From: Candidatus Firestoneibacteriota bacterium
Lineage (GTDB): Bacteria > Oederibacteriota > JAAXVQ01
DNA: 11,700 bases
Direction of reading: 5' to 3'
Assembly (NCBI GenBank): GCA_013335425.1
Contig: JAAXVQ010000030.1
Coordinates: 1-11,700 of the forward strand
Shown: piece after piece, positions 1 to 7,551 of the stretch
Layout of the letters: every line of letters starts with the position of its first letter
Numbering within the stretch: the first letter of the stretch is position 1
The notes under the pieces: model-generated
Database searches by the model: none
What the model saw: the letters and a program-made list of their open reading frames with translations, nothing else
What the model was told of the DNA's origin: nothing
Program-made: the position numbers and the translations under genes

Positions 1-292
1 CGCGGCGACGCGAAGGACAGTGCCACAGAAAAGATACCGCCTGCCGGTGTTTCGCCGGCCGGTAAGGGTGAAATGGCGAGGTAAGAGCTCACCGCGCCCC
101 GGGTGACCGGGACGGCAAGGCAAACCCCACCTGGAGCAAGACCAAATAGGAGGGCTCCCTGGTTTTTTAAGGGAAACCGCGGCCCGCGGCGCCCTCGGGT
201 TGGTTGCTGGAGGCCGGCCGTAAGGCCGGTCCTAGAGAAATGACCGTCACCCGGCTTGCCGGGGACAGAACTCGGCTTACAGGGCTACTCCA
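1..292 (+). ncRNA. rnpB: RNase P RNA, bacterial type A (3' part, 5' end outside window)
   Basis: Catalytic RNA of ribonuclease P, which removes 5' leaders from pre-tRNAs. The strand and identity come from the ordered conserved blocks: GGACAGTGCCACAGAAA (14-30), GGTAAGGGTGAAATGG near 61, AGGTAAGAGCTCACCGC near 80, GGCAAGGCAAACCCC near 115, GGAGCAAGACCAAATAGG near 132, a GGGT in the L15-like loop near 197 (the CCA-contacting GGU motif), CCTAGAGAAATGACCGTC near 230, and ACAGAACTCGGCTTACAGG near 265. The last block is the universal 3' part of the catalytic core, and the segment just after it normally closes helix P1 with the 5' end, which lies upstream of the window. The exact 3' end is therefore uncertain by several bases. 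I see no convincing U-tract terminator after it; the weak mismatched hairpin at 302-322 has no T run. Confidence 0.95.
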
Positions 293-365
293 TTTGAAAT
301 TTAATCACCGACAAGGCGATTAAGATGCGCTGGTGAACCCGGGTGTGTGATTTTTGCCGCCCGTG

Positions 366-409
366 TTTCCTTTGCGCGCCTGGCGTCTTGGCGGTGAAAT
401 GATTTTTAG
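366..409 (+). repeat. Degenerate copy of dispersed repeat (TTTGCG...GGCGGTGAAATG type)
   Basis: The stretch from TTTCCTTTGCG through GGCGGTGAAATG to TTTTAG resembles both arms of the inverted repeat at 7446-7543. It shares GGTGAAATGnnTTTTAG with 7539-7555 exactly outside the two n positions. It ends four bases before the aroF Shine-Dalgarno, so the repeat forms most of the aroF leader. The interior has diverged. Sequences of this general type (CTTTGCG...CTTTGCGGTGAA) recur in intergenic DNA of many bacteria; I am recalling that, not measuring it. Confidence 0.6.
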
Positions 410-412
410 CCT

Positions 413-417
413 GGAGG
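413..417 (+). promoter_or_regulatory. Shine-Dalgarno GGAGG fixing a GTG start for aroF
   Basis: GGAGG lies five bases upstream of GTG at 423. This favours the GTG over the in-frame ATGs at 354 and 399, which would add sequence derived from the repeat and have no comparable ribosome binding site. Confidence 0.75.
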
Positions 418-422
418 TTATT

Positions 423-1436
423 GTGATTATCGTCATGAAGCCGGGGGTCGCCCCGAAGGAAATCAAGGAAGTGGTCGACCGCATCAAGAAAATGAAGCTC
501 AAGCCGCACGTGCTCAAAGGCACGGAGCGCAACGTCATTGCGGTCATCGGCGATGAACGCAACCTTCAGCGTGAACCGCTGGAAGCCATTCCCGGCGTGG
601 AGAGCGTCATGGCCGTGCTCAAACCCTACAAGCTGGCCAGCCGCGAGAGTAAGCGGGAGAACACGGTCATCACCTGCGGGAACATGACCATCGGCGGCAA
701 CCGGCTGGCCATTATTGCCGGGCCCTGTACCGTAGAAAACCAGAGCATGATTTTGCAGACCGCCAAAAGCGTCAAAGCCGGCGGCGCCGCTGCGTTGCGC
801 GGGGGTGCTTTTAAACCCCGGACGAGTCCCTATGCGTTTCAGGGTTTGAAGGGCGTGGGTTTGAAGTTTTTGGCGGACACCCGCAAACAGACCGGGCTGC
901 CGATCGTGACCGAGGTGCTCGATCCGCGGGATGTGGCCGCGGTCTCCGCGCAGGCGGACATTTTGCAAATCGGCACACGGAACATGCAGAACTTTGAACT
1001 TTTAAAGACCGTGGGCAAGCAGTCCAAACCCGTGCTGTTAAAACGCGGCCTGGCCGCCGGGGTAGAGGAGTTTTTGATGTCCGCGGAGTACATCATGGCC
1101 CAGGGCAATTATCAGGTTATCCTTTGCGAGCGCGGCATACGCACGTTTAACGATTACTCACGCAACACGCTCGACCTTACGATCATTCCCGCGCTCAAAG
1201 AGCGCACCCACCTGCCGGTGATCGTGGACCCCTCGCACGGCACGGGTAAGCGCGCCTACGTGGCCCCCATGGCCAAGGCCGCCATTGCCGCCGGCGCCGA
1301 CGGGTTGCTGCTGGAAGTGCATCCGCACCCGGATCGCGCCCTGATCGACGGCCACCAATCCCTCTCCCTGGAGGAATTCGCGCAACTGATGAAGGAGCTG
1401 GGCCCGCTGGCCGCGGCCGTGAACCGGACTCTGTAA
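423..1436 (+). CDS. aroF: 3-deoxy-7-phosphoheptulonate synthase (DAHP synthase, type I-beta) with N-terminal regulatory domain
   Basis: Condenses phosphoenolpyruvate and erythrose 4-phosphate to DAHP, the first step of the shikimate pathway to aromatic amino acids; cytoplasmic and metal dependent. The 337-residue product starts [13 protein letters not shown], a ferredoxin-like (ACT-type) domain of about 65 residues that in the Thermotoga enzyme mediates feedback inhibition by Tyr/Phe. The barrel shows GPCTVEN (~100), [11 protein letters not shown] (127-137), IGTRNMQNF (~184), DPSHGTGKR (~269) and EVHPHP...DGHQSL (298-314). Expected metal ligands are C102, H272, E298 and D309; these positions match, as I recall, the Thermotoga numbering, which supports GTG at 423 as start. 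Feedback inhibition is inferred from the domain. The next gene is about 160 bases downstream, so it may be transcribed alone. Confidence 0.95.
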   Translation: MIIVMKPGVAPKEIKEVVDRIKKMKLKPHVLKGTERNVIAVIGDERNLQREPLEAIPGVESVMAVLKPYKLASRESKRENTVITCGNMTIGGNRLAIIAGPCTVENQSMILQTAKSVKAGGAAALRGGAFKPRTSPYAFQGLKGVGLKFLADTRKQTGLPIVTEVLDPRDVAAVSAQADILQIGTRNMQNFELLKTVGKQSKPVLLKRGLAAGVEEFLMSAEYIMAQGNYQVILCERGIRTFNDYSRNTLDLTIIPALKERTHLPVIVDPSHGTGKRAYVAPMAKAAIAAGADGLLLEVHPHPDRALIDGHQSLSLEEFAQLMKELGPLAAAVNRTL

Positions 1437-1468
1437 AAGTCTTCGCCGGTCCAACTGTTGGTTTATGC

Positions 1469-1497
1469 TTCAAAATCGGTTGGGGTAAGTGTAAGAT
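1469..1497 (+). promoter_or_regulatory. Possible weak sigma-70 promoter for recX
   Basis: TTCAAA (1469-1474) and TAAGAT (1492-1497) are separated by 17 bases; each matches four of six consensus positions. It would give recX a leader of about 95 bases. An 8-base palindrome TTCGCGAA lies inside that leader at 1524-1531. I see no LexA-type box. This is weak: such matches occur by chance. Confidence 0.25.
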
Positions 1498-1599
1498 GAG
1501 TACGTTCGGCGCTTCAGGTGCGGTTCGCGAAAGCCTGTATTCGTTGTCCGCTGGGAAAACGGGCCGATAGAAATTCATCTTTCGGCAGGAGTTATGGGT

Positions 1600-2253
1600 A
1601 TGCCGAGGATTACGGAAATCAAACCGCAAGTAAAAAACAAGCAGCGCCGCTCGGTTTTTGTAGACGGGGAGTTTTATTGCGGCGTATCGGAGGAAGCGGC
1701 GGTCAGGCTGAGACTCAAAGCCGGCCAGGAGTTGAGCACCGCCGAACTGGAACGCCTGCGCGACGCCGAAGCGGACATCGAAGTACGGGAGCAGGCCCTG
1801 CGTTGGCTGGACCGCCGGGCATATGCGCGCGGTGAACTCGCCCGCCGTTTGAAGTTCAAGCAATTTCCGCCCGAGTCCGTTGAGCGGGTGTTGGACCGGT
1901 TGGCTGGGGCGGGTTTGATCAATGACGAAGCCTTTGCGCTGGAATGGCTGCGCGCGCGCACGCGAACCGGGGCCTTGGGCGGTCGGCGGGTAAAAAGCGA
2001 ACTCAAACAAAAAGGCGTTTCCGACGAAACCATTGCCGCAGTTTGGGCGCAAGCGGGCCCGGAGAGCGAAGACGAATCCTGCGAAGAGCTGGCGCAAAAG
2101 AAATGGCGTTCGCTCAAAACGTTGGAGCGCGAAACCGCCCGTCGCCGCTTGTTGAGCTTTTTAACCCGGCGCGGCTTTTCCCTGGAAGACGCCCTGCGCA
2201 CCGTCGAGCGCGTCGCCCCCCGCCACGAACCCGACGGGTCGCCTGAAATGTAG
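1600..2253 (+). CDS. recX: Regulatory protein RecX
   Basis: RecX binds RecA filaments and modulates recombination and the SOS response. The product of 217 residues is basic, helical and built of RecX-type three-helix repeats: EQALRWLDRRAYARGELARRL (core near 69-89), then the diagnostic VLDRLAGAGLINDEAFALEW (near 97-116) and RRVKSELKQKGVSDETI (near 128-144), and a last repeat near 180-205. About 60 N-terminal residues precede the core, so it is longer than the 166-residue E. coli protein, as in many other bacteria. AGGAG at 1587-1591 is eight bases from ATG 1600 but only two from ATG 1594, so I prefer 1600; the alternative adds two residues. No recA is next to it in this window. recX before alaS is a known order in Proteobacteria. 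The TAG stop lies in the palindromic repeat that follows. Confidence 0.88.
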   Translation: MPRITEIKPQVKNKQRRSVFVDGEFYCGVSEEAAVRLRLKAGQELSTAELERLRDAEADIEVREQALRWLDRRAYARGELARRLKFKQFPPESVERVLDRLAGAGLINDEAFALEWLRARTRTGALGGRRVKSELKQKGVSDETIAAVWAQAGPESEDESCEELAQKKWRSLKTLERETARRRLLSFLTRRGFSLEDALRTVERVAPRHEPDGSPEM

Positions 2254-2275
2254 GGGCGGGCTTCCACGCCCGCCC
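2254..2275. repeat. 8-bp perfect hairpin, GTAGGGGC-type palindromic repeat
   Basis: GGGCGGGC (2254-2261) and GCCCGCCC (2268-2275) form a perfect 8-bp stem around a 6-base loop. The TAGGGGC at its left edge contains the recX stop codon. It could slow or end recX transcription, but only GAAAATTT follows instead of a run of T, so I do not call it an intrinsic terminator. The form resembles short dispersed palindromes seen between genes in many genomes. Confidence 0.6.
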
Positions 2276-2324
2276 GAAAATTTGTCGCGTTGGTTTTGAT
2301 TTTCATCCGTTTGGAGGAAGGTTC

Positions 2325-4958
2325 ATGAGCCTGACGAGCAGCGAGATACGGAAAAAATATATCGAATTTTTCAAAGCCCACGGGCACATGCACGTGGCCA
2401 GCGCCGGCTTGGTGCCGGACGACCCCACCGTGCTTTTTTCCGTGGCCGGCATGGTGCAGTTCAAACCTTATTTTCTCGGCACGGTGCCCAAGCCCTTCAC
2501 CCGCGCGGTCACGTCGCAAAAATGCCTGCGCACCAACGACATTGAGAACGTCGGGTTCACGGCGCGCCATCACACTTTTTTTGAAATGCTCGGCAATTTT
2601 TCCTTCGGCGATTATTTCAAAACCGAGGCCATTGCCTGGGCCTGGGATTTTCTGGTCAATACCTGCGGGCTGGACAAGTCCAAGCTTTGGGTGACGATTT
2701 ATAAAAACGACGACGAAGCCTATGAGATTTGGAAAACGCAAGTCGGTGTTCCGGAAAAGCGCATCGTGCGCATGGGTGAGGACACCAACTTCTGGACCAT
2801 GGGCGAAACCGGCCCCTGCGGCCCGTGCACGGAGATTCTCTATGACATAGGCCCGAAACCCGGGAAACCCGAACTGGGGCCCGACGAGGATTCCGACCGC
2901 TACCTGGAAATCTGGAACCTGGTTTTCACCCAGTACGACCGCCAGGCTGACGGCACCCTGCAGGCTTTACCTCAGAAGAACATCGACACGGGCATGGGCC
3001 TGGAGCGTTTGGCGTCGGTTATGCAGGGCGTTCCCACCAATTTTGACACGGACTTGTTTCAGCCGCTTATCCAGGCCATTGCCCAAGAGACCATGGTGCG
3101 CTACGGCAAGGACGTCAAGTCCGACGCTTCCATGAAGGTAATCGCCGATCACGTCCGGGCTTCCGTGTTTTTGATTTTCGACGGCATCCTGCCCGGGAAT
3201 GAGGGGCGCGGTTATGTGCTGCGCCGCGTCATGCGCCGGGCTTTGCGCCATGGGAAGTTGCTGGGTCTGCATGAACCTTTTTTAAACAAGCTGGTGCCCC
3301 AGGTCGTAGCCATGATGGGCGACGCTTATCCGGAACTCGCCGAGCGCCGCGAGCACATCGTGGCCGTGATCAAGGGCGAGGAAGAACGCTTCCAGCATAC
3401 TCTGGACGCGGGACTGGCGATTCTCAATGACATGATCGCCGAGCTCAAGCAGGCGGGTAAAAACATTCTCGACGGCCCCAGGAGTTTTCAGCTTTACGAC
3501 ACCTACGGGTTCCCTCTGGACTTGACGCGGGAAATCGCCGCCGAGCATAAATTTACCGTGGACGAACACGGCTTCACCGCCGCCATGGAACAACAACGCC
3601 AACGCGCGCGCGCGGCTTGGGTGGGCAGCGGAGACAAAGCCGCTTCCTCCTTGGTCCGCGAATTGGCCGGCAAGTTGGGCGCTACGGCTTTCGTCGGGTA
3701 CCAGCAGCTCCGGACCGAGTCCGAGGTGGTGGCCTTGCTCAAGCACGACCAAGTGGTCACCAACGCCGGAGTTGGGGACGAAGTGTTGGTGGTTCTCAAT
3801 CAGACTCCGTTTTATGCGGAATCCGGCGGACAGGCGACGGATATCGGCGAACTCTCCGAAGCCGGCGTGAAGGTGGAAATCACCGAGGTGCAGAAAACTC
3901 CCGAAGGGCTTTACCTGCACGCGGGTAAAGTCGTGCACGGGCAATTGCGGCAAGGGGAAAAAATCGTGGCCCAAGTCGCGCCCGTCGAACGCGCAGCCAC
4001 GGCGCGCAACCACACGGCCACGCACTTGCTGCAGGCTGCATTGCGCAGCGTGCTGGGCAAGCATGTCGAGCAAGCCGGGTCCGATGTTCGGGCCCAGGGG
4101 TTTCGTTTCGACTTCACGCATTTTCAGGCCGTTTCCCGCCGGGAATTGGACCGCATTGAAGAGATTGTCAACGCAAAGATTCTCGAGAACGCGGCCGTGG
4201 AGGTGCTGGAGCTGACCTTGGAAGAGGCCAAAGGCCGGGGCGCCATGGCGCTTTTTGGTGAAAAATACGGTGACTGGGTCCGCATGATTCAAGTGGACGC
4301 TTTTTCGCGGGAACTGTGCGGCGGCACGCATGCCCACGCCACCGGGGATTTGGGCATGGTGCGGATCATCAACGAGAGCAGTGTTTCGGCCGGGGTTCGG
4401 CGCATTGAGGCTGTGGCCGGCGAGGGCGCGTTTCGCGCCGCCAAGCGCGAGCAGCGGGTCATGGGGGACATTTGCGAGACCTTGCATGCGGGTCCCGAGG
4501 AAGCGGCCGTGCGTGTGGAAAAACTTTCGGCGCGCGTGAAGGAATTGGAAAAACAAATGGAAAAGCTGCAATTGAAACAGGCCACCAGCAGCCTGGATGA
4601 AATTATTTCTCATGCGCAGACCGTGCATGGGGTCAAATTGGTGGTGGCGGAAATGCCCGGACTAAACGCCGCGGCCCTGCGCACTTCAGCCGACGGCATC
4701 AAGCAGAAACTGGGCTCCGGGGTGGTGGTTTTGGCCAACACCGCCGAGGGTAAAGTAACGTTGATTGCCACGGCGACCCCGGATTTGGCCGGGGTTAAAA
4801 TCCACGCCGGAAAATTGGCAGGGGAAACGGCCAAATTGGTGGACGGTTCGGGAGGGGGTCGGCCGGACTTCGCCCAAGCCGGCGGCAAGGCGCCGGAAAA
4901 ATTGGCCGCCGCTTTGAAAAAAGTTCCGGAAATTCTAGAGAGTTTAATCACTTCTTAA
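2325..4958 (+). CDS. alaS: Alanyl-tRNA synthetase
   Basis: Charges tRNA-Ala with alanine and hydrolyses mischarged Ser/Gly-tRNA-Ala; cytoplasmic class II enzyme. All domains are present over 877 residues (E. coli 876). The catalytic domain has motif 1 LFSVAGMVQFKPYFLG (37-52), motif 2 region TSQKCLRTNDIENVG with RHHTFFEMLGNFSFGDYF (63-98), GPCGPCTEI (163-171) and motif 3 GMGLERLASV (223-232). A tRNA recognition domain follows. The editing domain carries the zinc-binding HTATH (H563, H567) and CGGTH (C665, H669), so proofreading should be intact. A coiled-coil (about 725-750) leads to the C-Ala domain with the Gly-rich GSGGGRPDFAQAGG (841-854). GGAGG at 2313-2317 is seven bases before the ATG. 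Its stop overlaps the Shine-Dalgarno of the next gene, which points to co-transcription and coupling. Confidence 0.98.
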   Translation: MSLTSSEIRKKYIEFFKAHGHMHVASAGLVPDDPTVLFSVAGMVQFKPYFLGTVPKPFTRAVTSQKCLRTNDIENVGFTARHHTFFEMLGNFSFGDYFKTEAIAWAWDFLVNTCGLDKSKLWVTIYKNDDEAYEIWKTQVGVPEKRIVRMGEDTNFWTMGETGPCGPCTEILYDIGPKPGKPELGPDEDSDRYLEIWNLVFTQYDRQADGTLQALPQKNIDTGMGLERLASVMQGVPTNFDTDLFQPLIQAIAQETMVRYGKDVKSDASMKVIADHVRASVFLIFDGILPGNEGRGYVLRRVMRRALRHGKLLGLHEPFLNKLVPQVVAMMGDAYPELAERREHIVAVIKGEEERFQHTLDAGLAILNDMIAELKQAGKNILDGPRSFQLYDTYGFPLDLTREIAAEHKFTVDEHGFTAAMEQQRQRARAAWVGSGDKAASSLVRELAGKLGATAFVGYQQLRTESEVVALLKHDQVVTNAGVGDEVLVVLNQTPFYAESGGQATDIGELSEAGVKVEITEVQKTPEGLYLHAGKVVHGQLRQGEKIVAQVAPVERAATARNHTATHLLQAALRSVLGKHVEQAGSDVRAQGFRFDFTHFQAVSRRELDRIEEIVNAKILENAAVEVLELTLEEAKGRGAMALFGEKYGDWVRMIQVDAFSRELCGGTHAHATGDLGMVRIINESSVSAGVRRIEAVAGEGAFRAAKREQRVMGDICETLHAGPEEAAVRVEKLSARVKELEKQMEKLQLKQATSSLDEIISHAQTVHGVKLVVAEMPGLNAAALRTSADGIKQKLGSGVVVLANTAEGKVTLIATATPDLAGVKIHAGKLAGETAKLVDGSGGGRPDFAQAGGKAPEKLAAALKKVPEILESLITS

Positions 4959-4970
4959 GGAGGCACGGCC

Positions 4971-5306
4971 ATGGACGTTTTGAAGAAAGCTTTTTTAGCG
5001 GGTCTGGGAGCGGTGAGCCTTTCGCAGGATCGCACCCGGGAGATCGTGGACGAATTGATCAAGACCGGCAAGCTCAAGGAAAAAGAAGGGGAGAAGGTCT
5101 TTAAGGAATTGATGACCAAGGCCACGACAGCTAAAAAAGACGTGGAGATCAAAATCGGTCAGCAGGTGGTTTCCGCCCTGGGCAAAGTCAATGCCGCCAC
5201 GTTGGAGCAGCTCAAGAAGATGGAGCGCCGGATTCAGGAGTTAGAAAAAGAATTGTCCAAGCCCGGCAAGTCCACGGGCCCCAAAAAGAAACCGGGCAAG
5301 CGCTAA
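4971..5306 (+). CDS. Small phasin-like (PhaF-type) coiled-coil protein, possible partner of UbiB
   Basis: The 111-residue protein begins MDVLKKAFLAGLGAVSLSQD, a short amphipathic/hydrophobic helix typical of phasin-superfamily and PHA-regulator-like proteins. A charged helix follows (REIVDELIKTGKLKEKEGEK, about 23-42), then a heptad-like coiled coil (LEQLKKMERRIQELEKEL, about 78-95), and a basic Lys/Pro tail ending KKKPGKR. Phasins coat polyhydroxyalkanoate granules, but no PHA synthase or depolymerase is present here, so a granule role is unsupported. The C-terminal ERRIQELEKEL resembles the end of UbiK/BMFP proteins, and the gene lies directly before a UbiB homologue, so a lipid-facing accessory role is an alternative (inference). 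A full AAGGAGG (4957-4963) overlaps the alaS stop and is seven bases from the ATG, so translation should be strong. Confidence 0.75.
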   Translation: MDVLKKAFLAGLGAVSLSQDRTREIVDELIKTGKLKEKEGEKVFKELMTKATTAKKDVEIKIGQQVVSALGKVNAATLEQLKKMERRIQELEKELSKPGKSTGPKKKPGKR

Positions 5307-5324
5307 CACGTGGGCGCGGGTGTT

Positions 5325-6998
5325 ATGAGCCCCATACTCCGCATGGGAACGACGTTTCAGGATCTGAACCGGCTGCGCGAGATTTTGCAGGTTCTTGTGC
5401 GGCACGGGTTTGGTTTTCTGATTGATCAATTGCAGTTGAGCGCCTACTTGCCCAAACGTTTGCGCCCGAAGGTAGCGCCGCTTCCTAAACTTTCAGCACC
5501 GGTGCGCATGCGCATGATGCTGGAAAGCCTGGGGCCGGTGTTCATTAAGTTCGGACAAACGTTGTCCATGCGTCCCGACATGCTTCCCCGCGAGTACATG
5601 ATCGAATTGGTCAAACTGCAGGACCGCGTGCCGCCCATTCCGAAAGCGGAAGTCCGGGGTTTGCTTGAAGAGGAACTGGGCGTTTCTTTGGAAAAAGCCT
5701 TCAAGAAATTCAATCTCGTGCCGACTGCGGCCGCTTCCATGGCCCAAGTGCACTGGGGCCTGACCCCGGACGGGCGCGAAGTGGCCGTCAAGATTCAGCG
5801 TCCGGGTCTGAAAAAGATCATGGACTCGGACATTGAGATTTTGCGGGTATTGGCCAAGTTATGGGAAAAATTCTCGGGTCAGGACATGCCGCGTCATCCC
5901 GTGGAATTTGTGGACGAGTTCGAACGCATCATGCGGGACGAACTGGACTTTATGGTCGAAGGCCGCAACCTGGAGCGGCTGCAGCGCAATTTTAAAGATC
6001 GTCCCGCCTATGGTTTCCCCCGGATCGACTGGGAACGATCCACCGCGCGTTGTCTGACGCAGGATTTTATTTTCGGACATAAGTTGACCGACTTACCGGC
6101 CAATTTTCCCACGCGCGAACGCAAACGCTTGGCACAGGTTTTGGTTGACGCGTATATACTCATGGCCCTCGAAGACCATTTTTTCCACGCCGATCCGCAC
6201 CCCGGCAATCTGCTTTTTGACACGCAAAAGCGCCTGGTTTTTTTGGATGCCGGGCAAGTGGGGAGGCTTGACACCGAGACGGTGAGCGCCTTCACGGACA
6301 TGCTCTTGGCCCTGGTGGCGCAGGACACGGATGCCTTGGTGGACGCGTATTTGCGCCTGAGCACCACGGAAGAAAAAATAGACAAGCGCAGCATGAAAAA
6401 AGACGTGGCTGTTTTCCTTGAGCAATATTACTCCCTTCCGGTGGAAAAGATTTCCTTCGGGCAGTCCCTGCAGGATTTGATAGGCATTTCCTTCAAATAC
6501 GGCATCCAGTTGCCGCCGGATTTTGTGGTGTTGGCCCGTACTTTTTTCGGCGCCGAAGGGTTGGCGCGCACCTTGAATCCCCAATTGAACCTGGTGGAAG
6601 CCGTGCGCCCCGTGGCCGAACGGATTTTTCGGAAGCGTTACGACCCGCGGGTGATGTTGAAAAACTTTTGGCGTCGGTTGCAGGGCCTGGAGCGTTTTTC
6701 CGTCAACTTGCCGGGGCAGCTTCACGATTTGATGCAGAAGCTTTTGCAGGGGCACTTGAAAATCGAATTTCAACACGAAGGCTTGGAAACCCTGACGCAT
6801 AACCTGGATCGCGCCAGCAACCGACTATCGTTTTCCATGATCGTGGCCGCGTTGATCATCGGTTCATCGCTGCTGCTGACCGCCAACCGCGGGCCGATCT
6901 GGAATCATTTGTCCATCCTGGGGTTGTTGGGGTTTTTGGTTGCCGGCTTGTTGGGTCTGTGGCTGATCATAGCAATCTTGCGTTCGGGTAAAATTTAA
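5325..6998 (+). CDS. ubiB: UbiB/AarF/ABC1 (ADCK) family atypical protein kinase-like ATPase
   Basis: The UbiB family comprises membrane-attached kinase-like ATPases needed for ubiquinone or other isoprenoid-lipid metabolism; the exact reaction is unresolved. The 557-residue protein has the family hallmarks: the KxGQ motif in FIKFGQTLSMRPDMLP (about 73-88), Ala-rich loop AAASMAQVH (about 135-143) in place of a Gly-rich loop, VAVKIQRPG with the ATP-site Lys (156), DELDF (ExD motif, about 205-209), HADPHPGN (288-295) and DAG (308-310) at the DFG position. Two hydrophobic helices end the protein (about 502-521 and 532-551), separated by a short polar turn, as in E. coli UbiB (546 aa). No other quinone genes are in view, so the substrate pathway is open. 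Start uncertain: ATG 5325 gives the natural MSPILRMG; GTG 5310 adds five residues; neither has a clear Shine-Dalgarno, which suggests translational coupling to the gene 18 bases upstream. Confidence 0.9.
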   Translation: MSPILRMGTTFQDLNRLREILQVLVRHGFGFLIDQLQLSAYLPKRLRPKVAPLPKLSAPVRMRMMLESLGPVFIKFGQTLSMRPDMLPREYMIELVKLQDRVPPIPKAEVRGLLEEELGVSLEKAFKKFNLVPTAAASMAQVHWGLTPDGREVAVKIQRPGLKKIMDSDIEILRVLAKLWEKFSGQDMPRHPVEFVDEFERIMRDELDFMVEGRNLERLQRNFKDRPAYGFPRIDWERSTARCLTQDFIFGHKLTDLPANFPTRERKRLAQVLVDAYILMALEDHFFHADPHPGNLLFDTQKRLVFLDAGQVGRLDTETVSAFTDMLLALVAQDTDALVDAYLRLSTTEEKIDKRSMKKDVAVFLEQYYSLPVEKISFGQSLQDLIGISFKYGIQLPPDFVVLARTFFGAEGLARTLNPQLNLVEAVRPVAERIFRKRYDPRVMLKNFWRRLQGLERFSVNLPGQLHDLMQKLLQGHLKIEFQHEGLETLTHNLDRASNRLSFSMIVAALIIGSSLLLTANRGPIWNHLSILGLLGFLVAGLLGLWLIIAILRSGKI

Positions 6999-7429
6999 TG
7001 TCCGCCGGGCGGATCGCCGGCATTGATTTCGGCGAACGCCGCATCGGTTTGGCGCTTTCCGACCCCTTGGGGATCATGGCCCAGCCCTGGGAGACGTTTC
7101 CGCACAGGGGAGCGAAAACCTTTCAACCCCTGATTGAAAAATTGCGTTCCCGGGACGTGACCCGCATCGTGGTGGGCTTGCCCAAGCACATGAACGGCGA
7201 CGAGGGCGAAAAAGCCCTCGCCGCGCGCGCCTTCGGCGAAACTTTAGCCGCGCAAAGTGGTCTGCCCGTGGATTTCGTGGACGAACGCCTGACCACTTCG
7301 GCCGCGCAGCAGGCGTTGATTGCTTCCAATGTGCCGGGTGCCAAAAAACGCGCCCTGGTGGACCAAATCGCCGCCACGCTCATTTTGCAAACCTGGATGG
7401 ATCTGCAGAAAAACAAAAAGAGAGAATAA
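6998..7429 (+). CDS. ruvX: RuvX/YqgF family Holliday-junction resolvase-like, pre-16S rRNA nuclease
   Basis: RNase H-like fold nuclease linked to maturation of the 5' end of 16S rRNA and, in some reports, to junction resolution. The 143-residue product matches the family length (about 140). It has GIDFGERRIGLALSDP (8-23) with acidic D10, VVGLPKHMNG (58-67), DERLTT (95-100) with E96, and VDQIAATLIL (121-130) with D122; together these form the expected acidic catalytic set. The start codon shares one base with the UbiB stop (TAATG), so the two are translationally coupled. alaS-ruvX-mltG is a conserved neighbourhood in Firmicutes such as Bacillus; here UbiB and the phasin-like gene lie between alaS and ruvX, and mltG has been separated by an insert. 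Confidence 0.93.
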   Translation: MSAGRIAGIDFGERRIGLALSDPLGIMAQPWETFPHRGAKTFQPLIEKLRSRDVTRIVVGLPKHMNGDEGEKALAARAFGETLAAQSGLPVDFVDERLTTSAAQQALIASNVPGAKKRALVDQIAATLILQTWMDLQKNKKRE

Positions 7430-7445
7430 TAAAAGAAAAGCGCGC

Positions 7446-7543
7446 TCACCGCAAAGGCGCAAAGGACGCAAAGAAAGCTGCCACTAATAAATCCTATTCT
7501 TAAATATTCTATTCCGAAGATCCCCTTTGCGCCTTTGCGGTGA
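7446..7543. repeat. Perfect 20-bp inverted repeat between convergent genes
   Basis: TCACCGCAAAGGCGCAAAGG (7446-7465) is exactly complementary to 7524-7543, with an AT-rich 58-base spacer. The left arm runs on as ACGCAAAGAAA. It lies between the ends of ruvX (+) and the DUF4870 gene (-). On the minus strand the stem is followed, six bases on, by TTTTCTTTTATTATT; on the plus strand a run of seven T (7559-7565) comes about 15 bases after it. It could serve as a loose two-way terminator. The arm sequence is a dispersed repeat type with a degenerate relative at 366-409. Confidence 0.85.
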
Positions 7544-7551
7544 AATGGGTT

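Noticed and set aside
308..310. UbiB DAG triplet (protein residues 308-310) instead of DFG as a sign of a dead kinase
   Set aside because: The middle residue varies in the UbiB family, and the metal-binding Asp, the HADPHPGN loop and the KxGQ motif are all intact.
302..322. Hairpin after rnpB as intrinsic terminator
   Set aside because: The stem is short with a mismatch and no T run follows; the evidence is insufficient.
1674..2741. Minus-strand frame of 355 codons across recX and the start of alaS
   Set aside because: It crosses two well-supported genes and the hairpin between them, is rich in Arg/Ser/Ala and shows no family motif.
3282..4628. Long minus-strand frame (448 codons) inside alaS
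   Set aside because: It lies wholly opposite a fully conserved alaS; its composition is typical of the antisense of high-GC coding DNA, and it has no recognisable domain.
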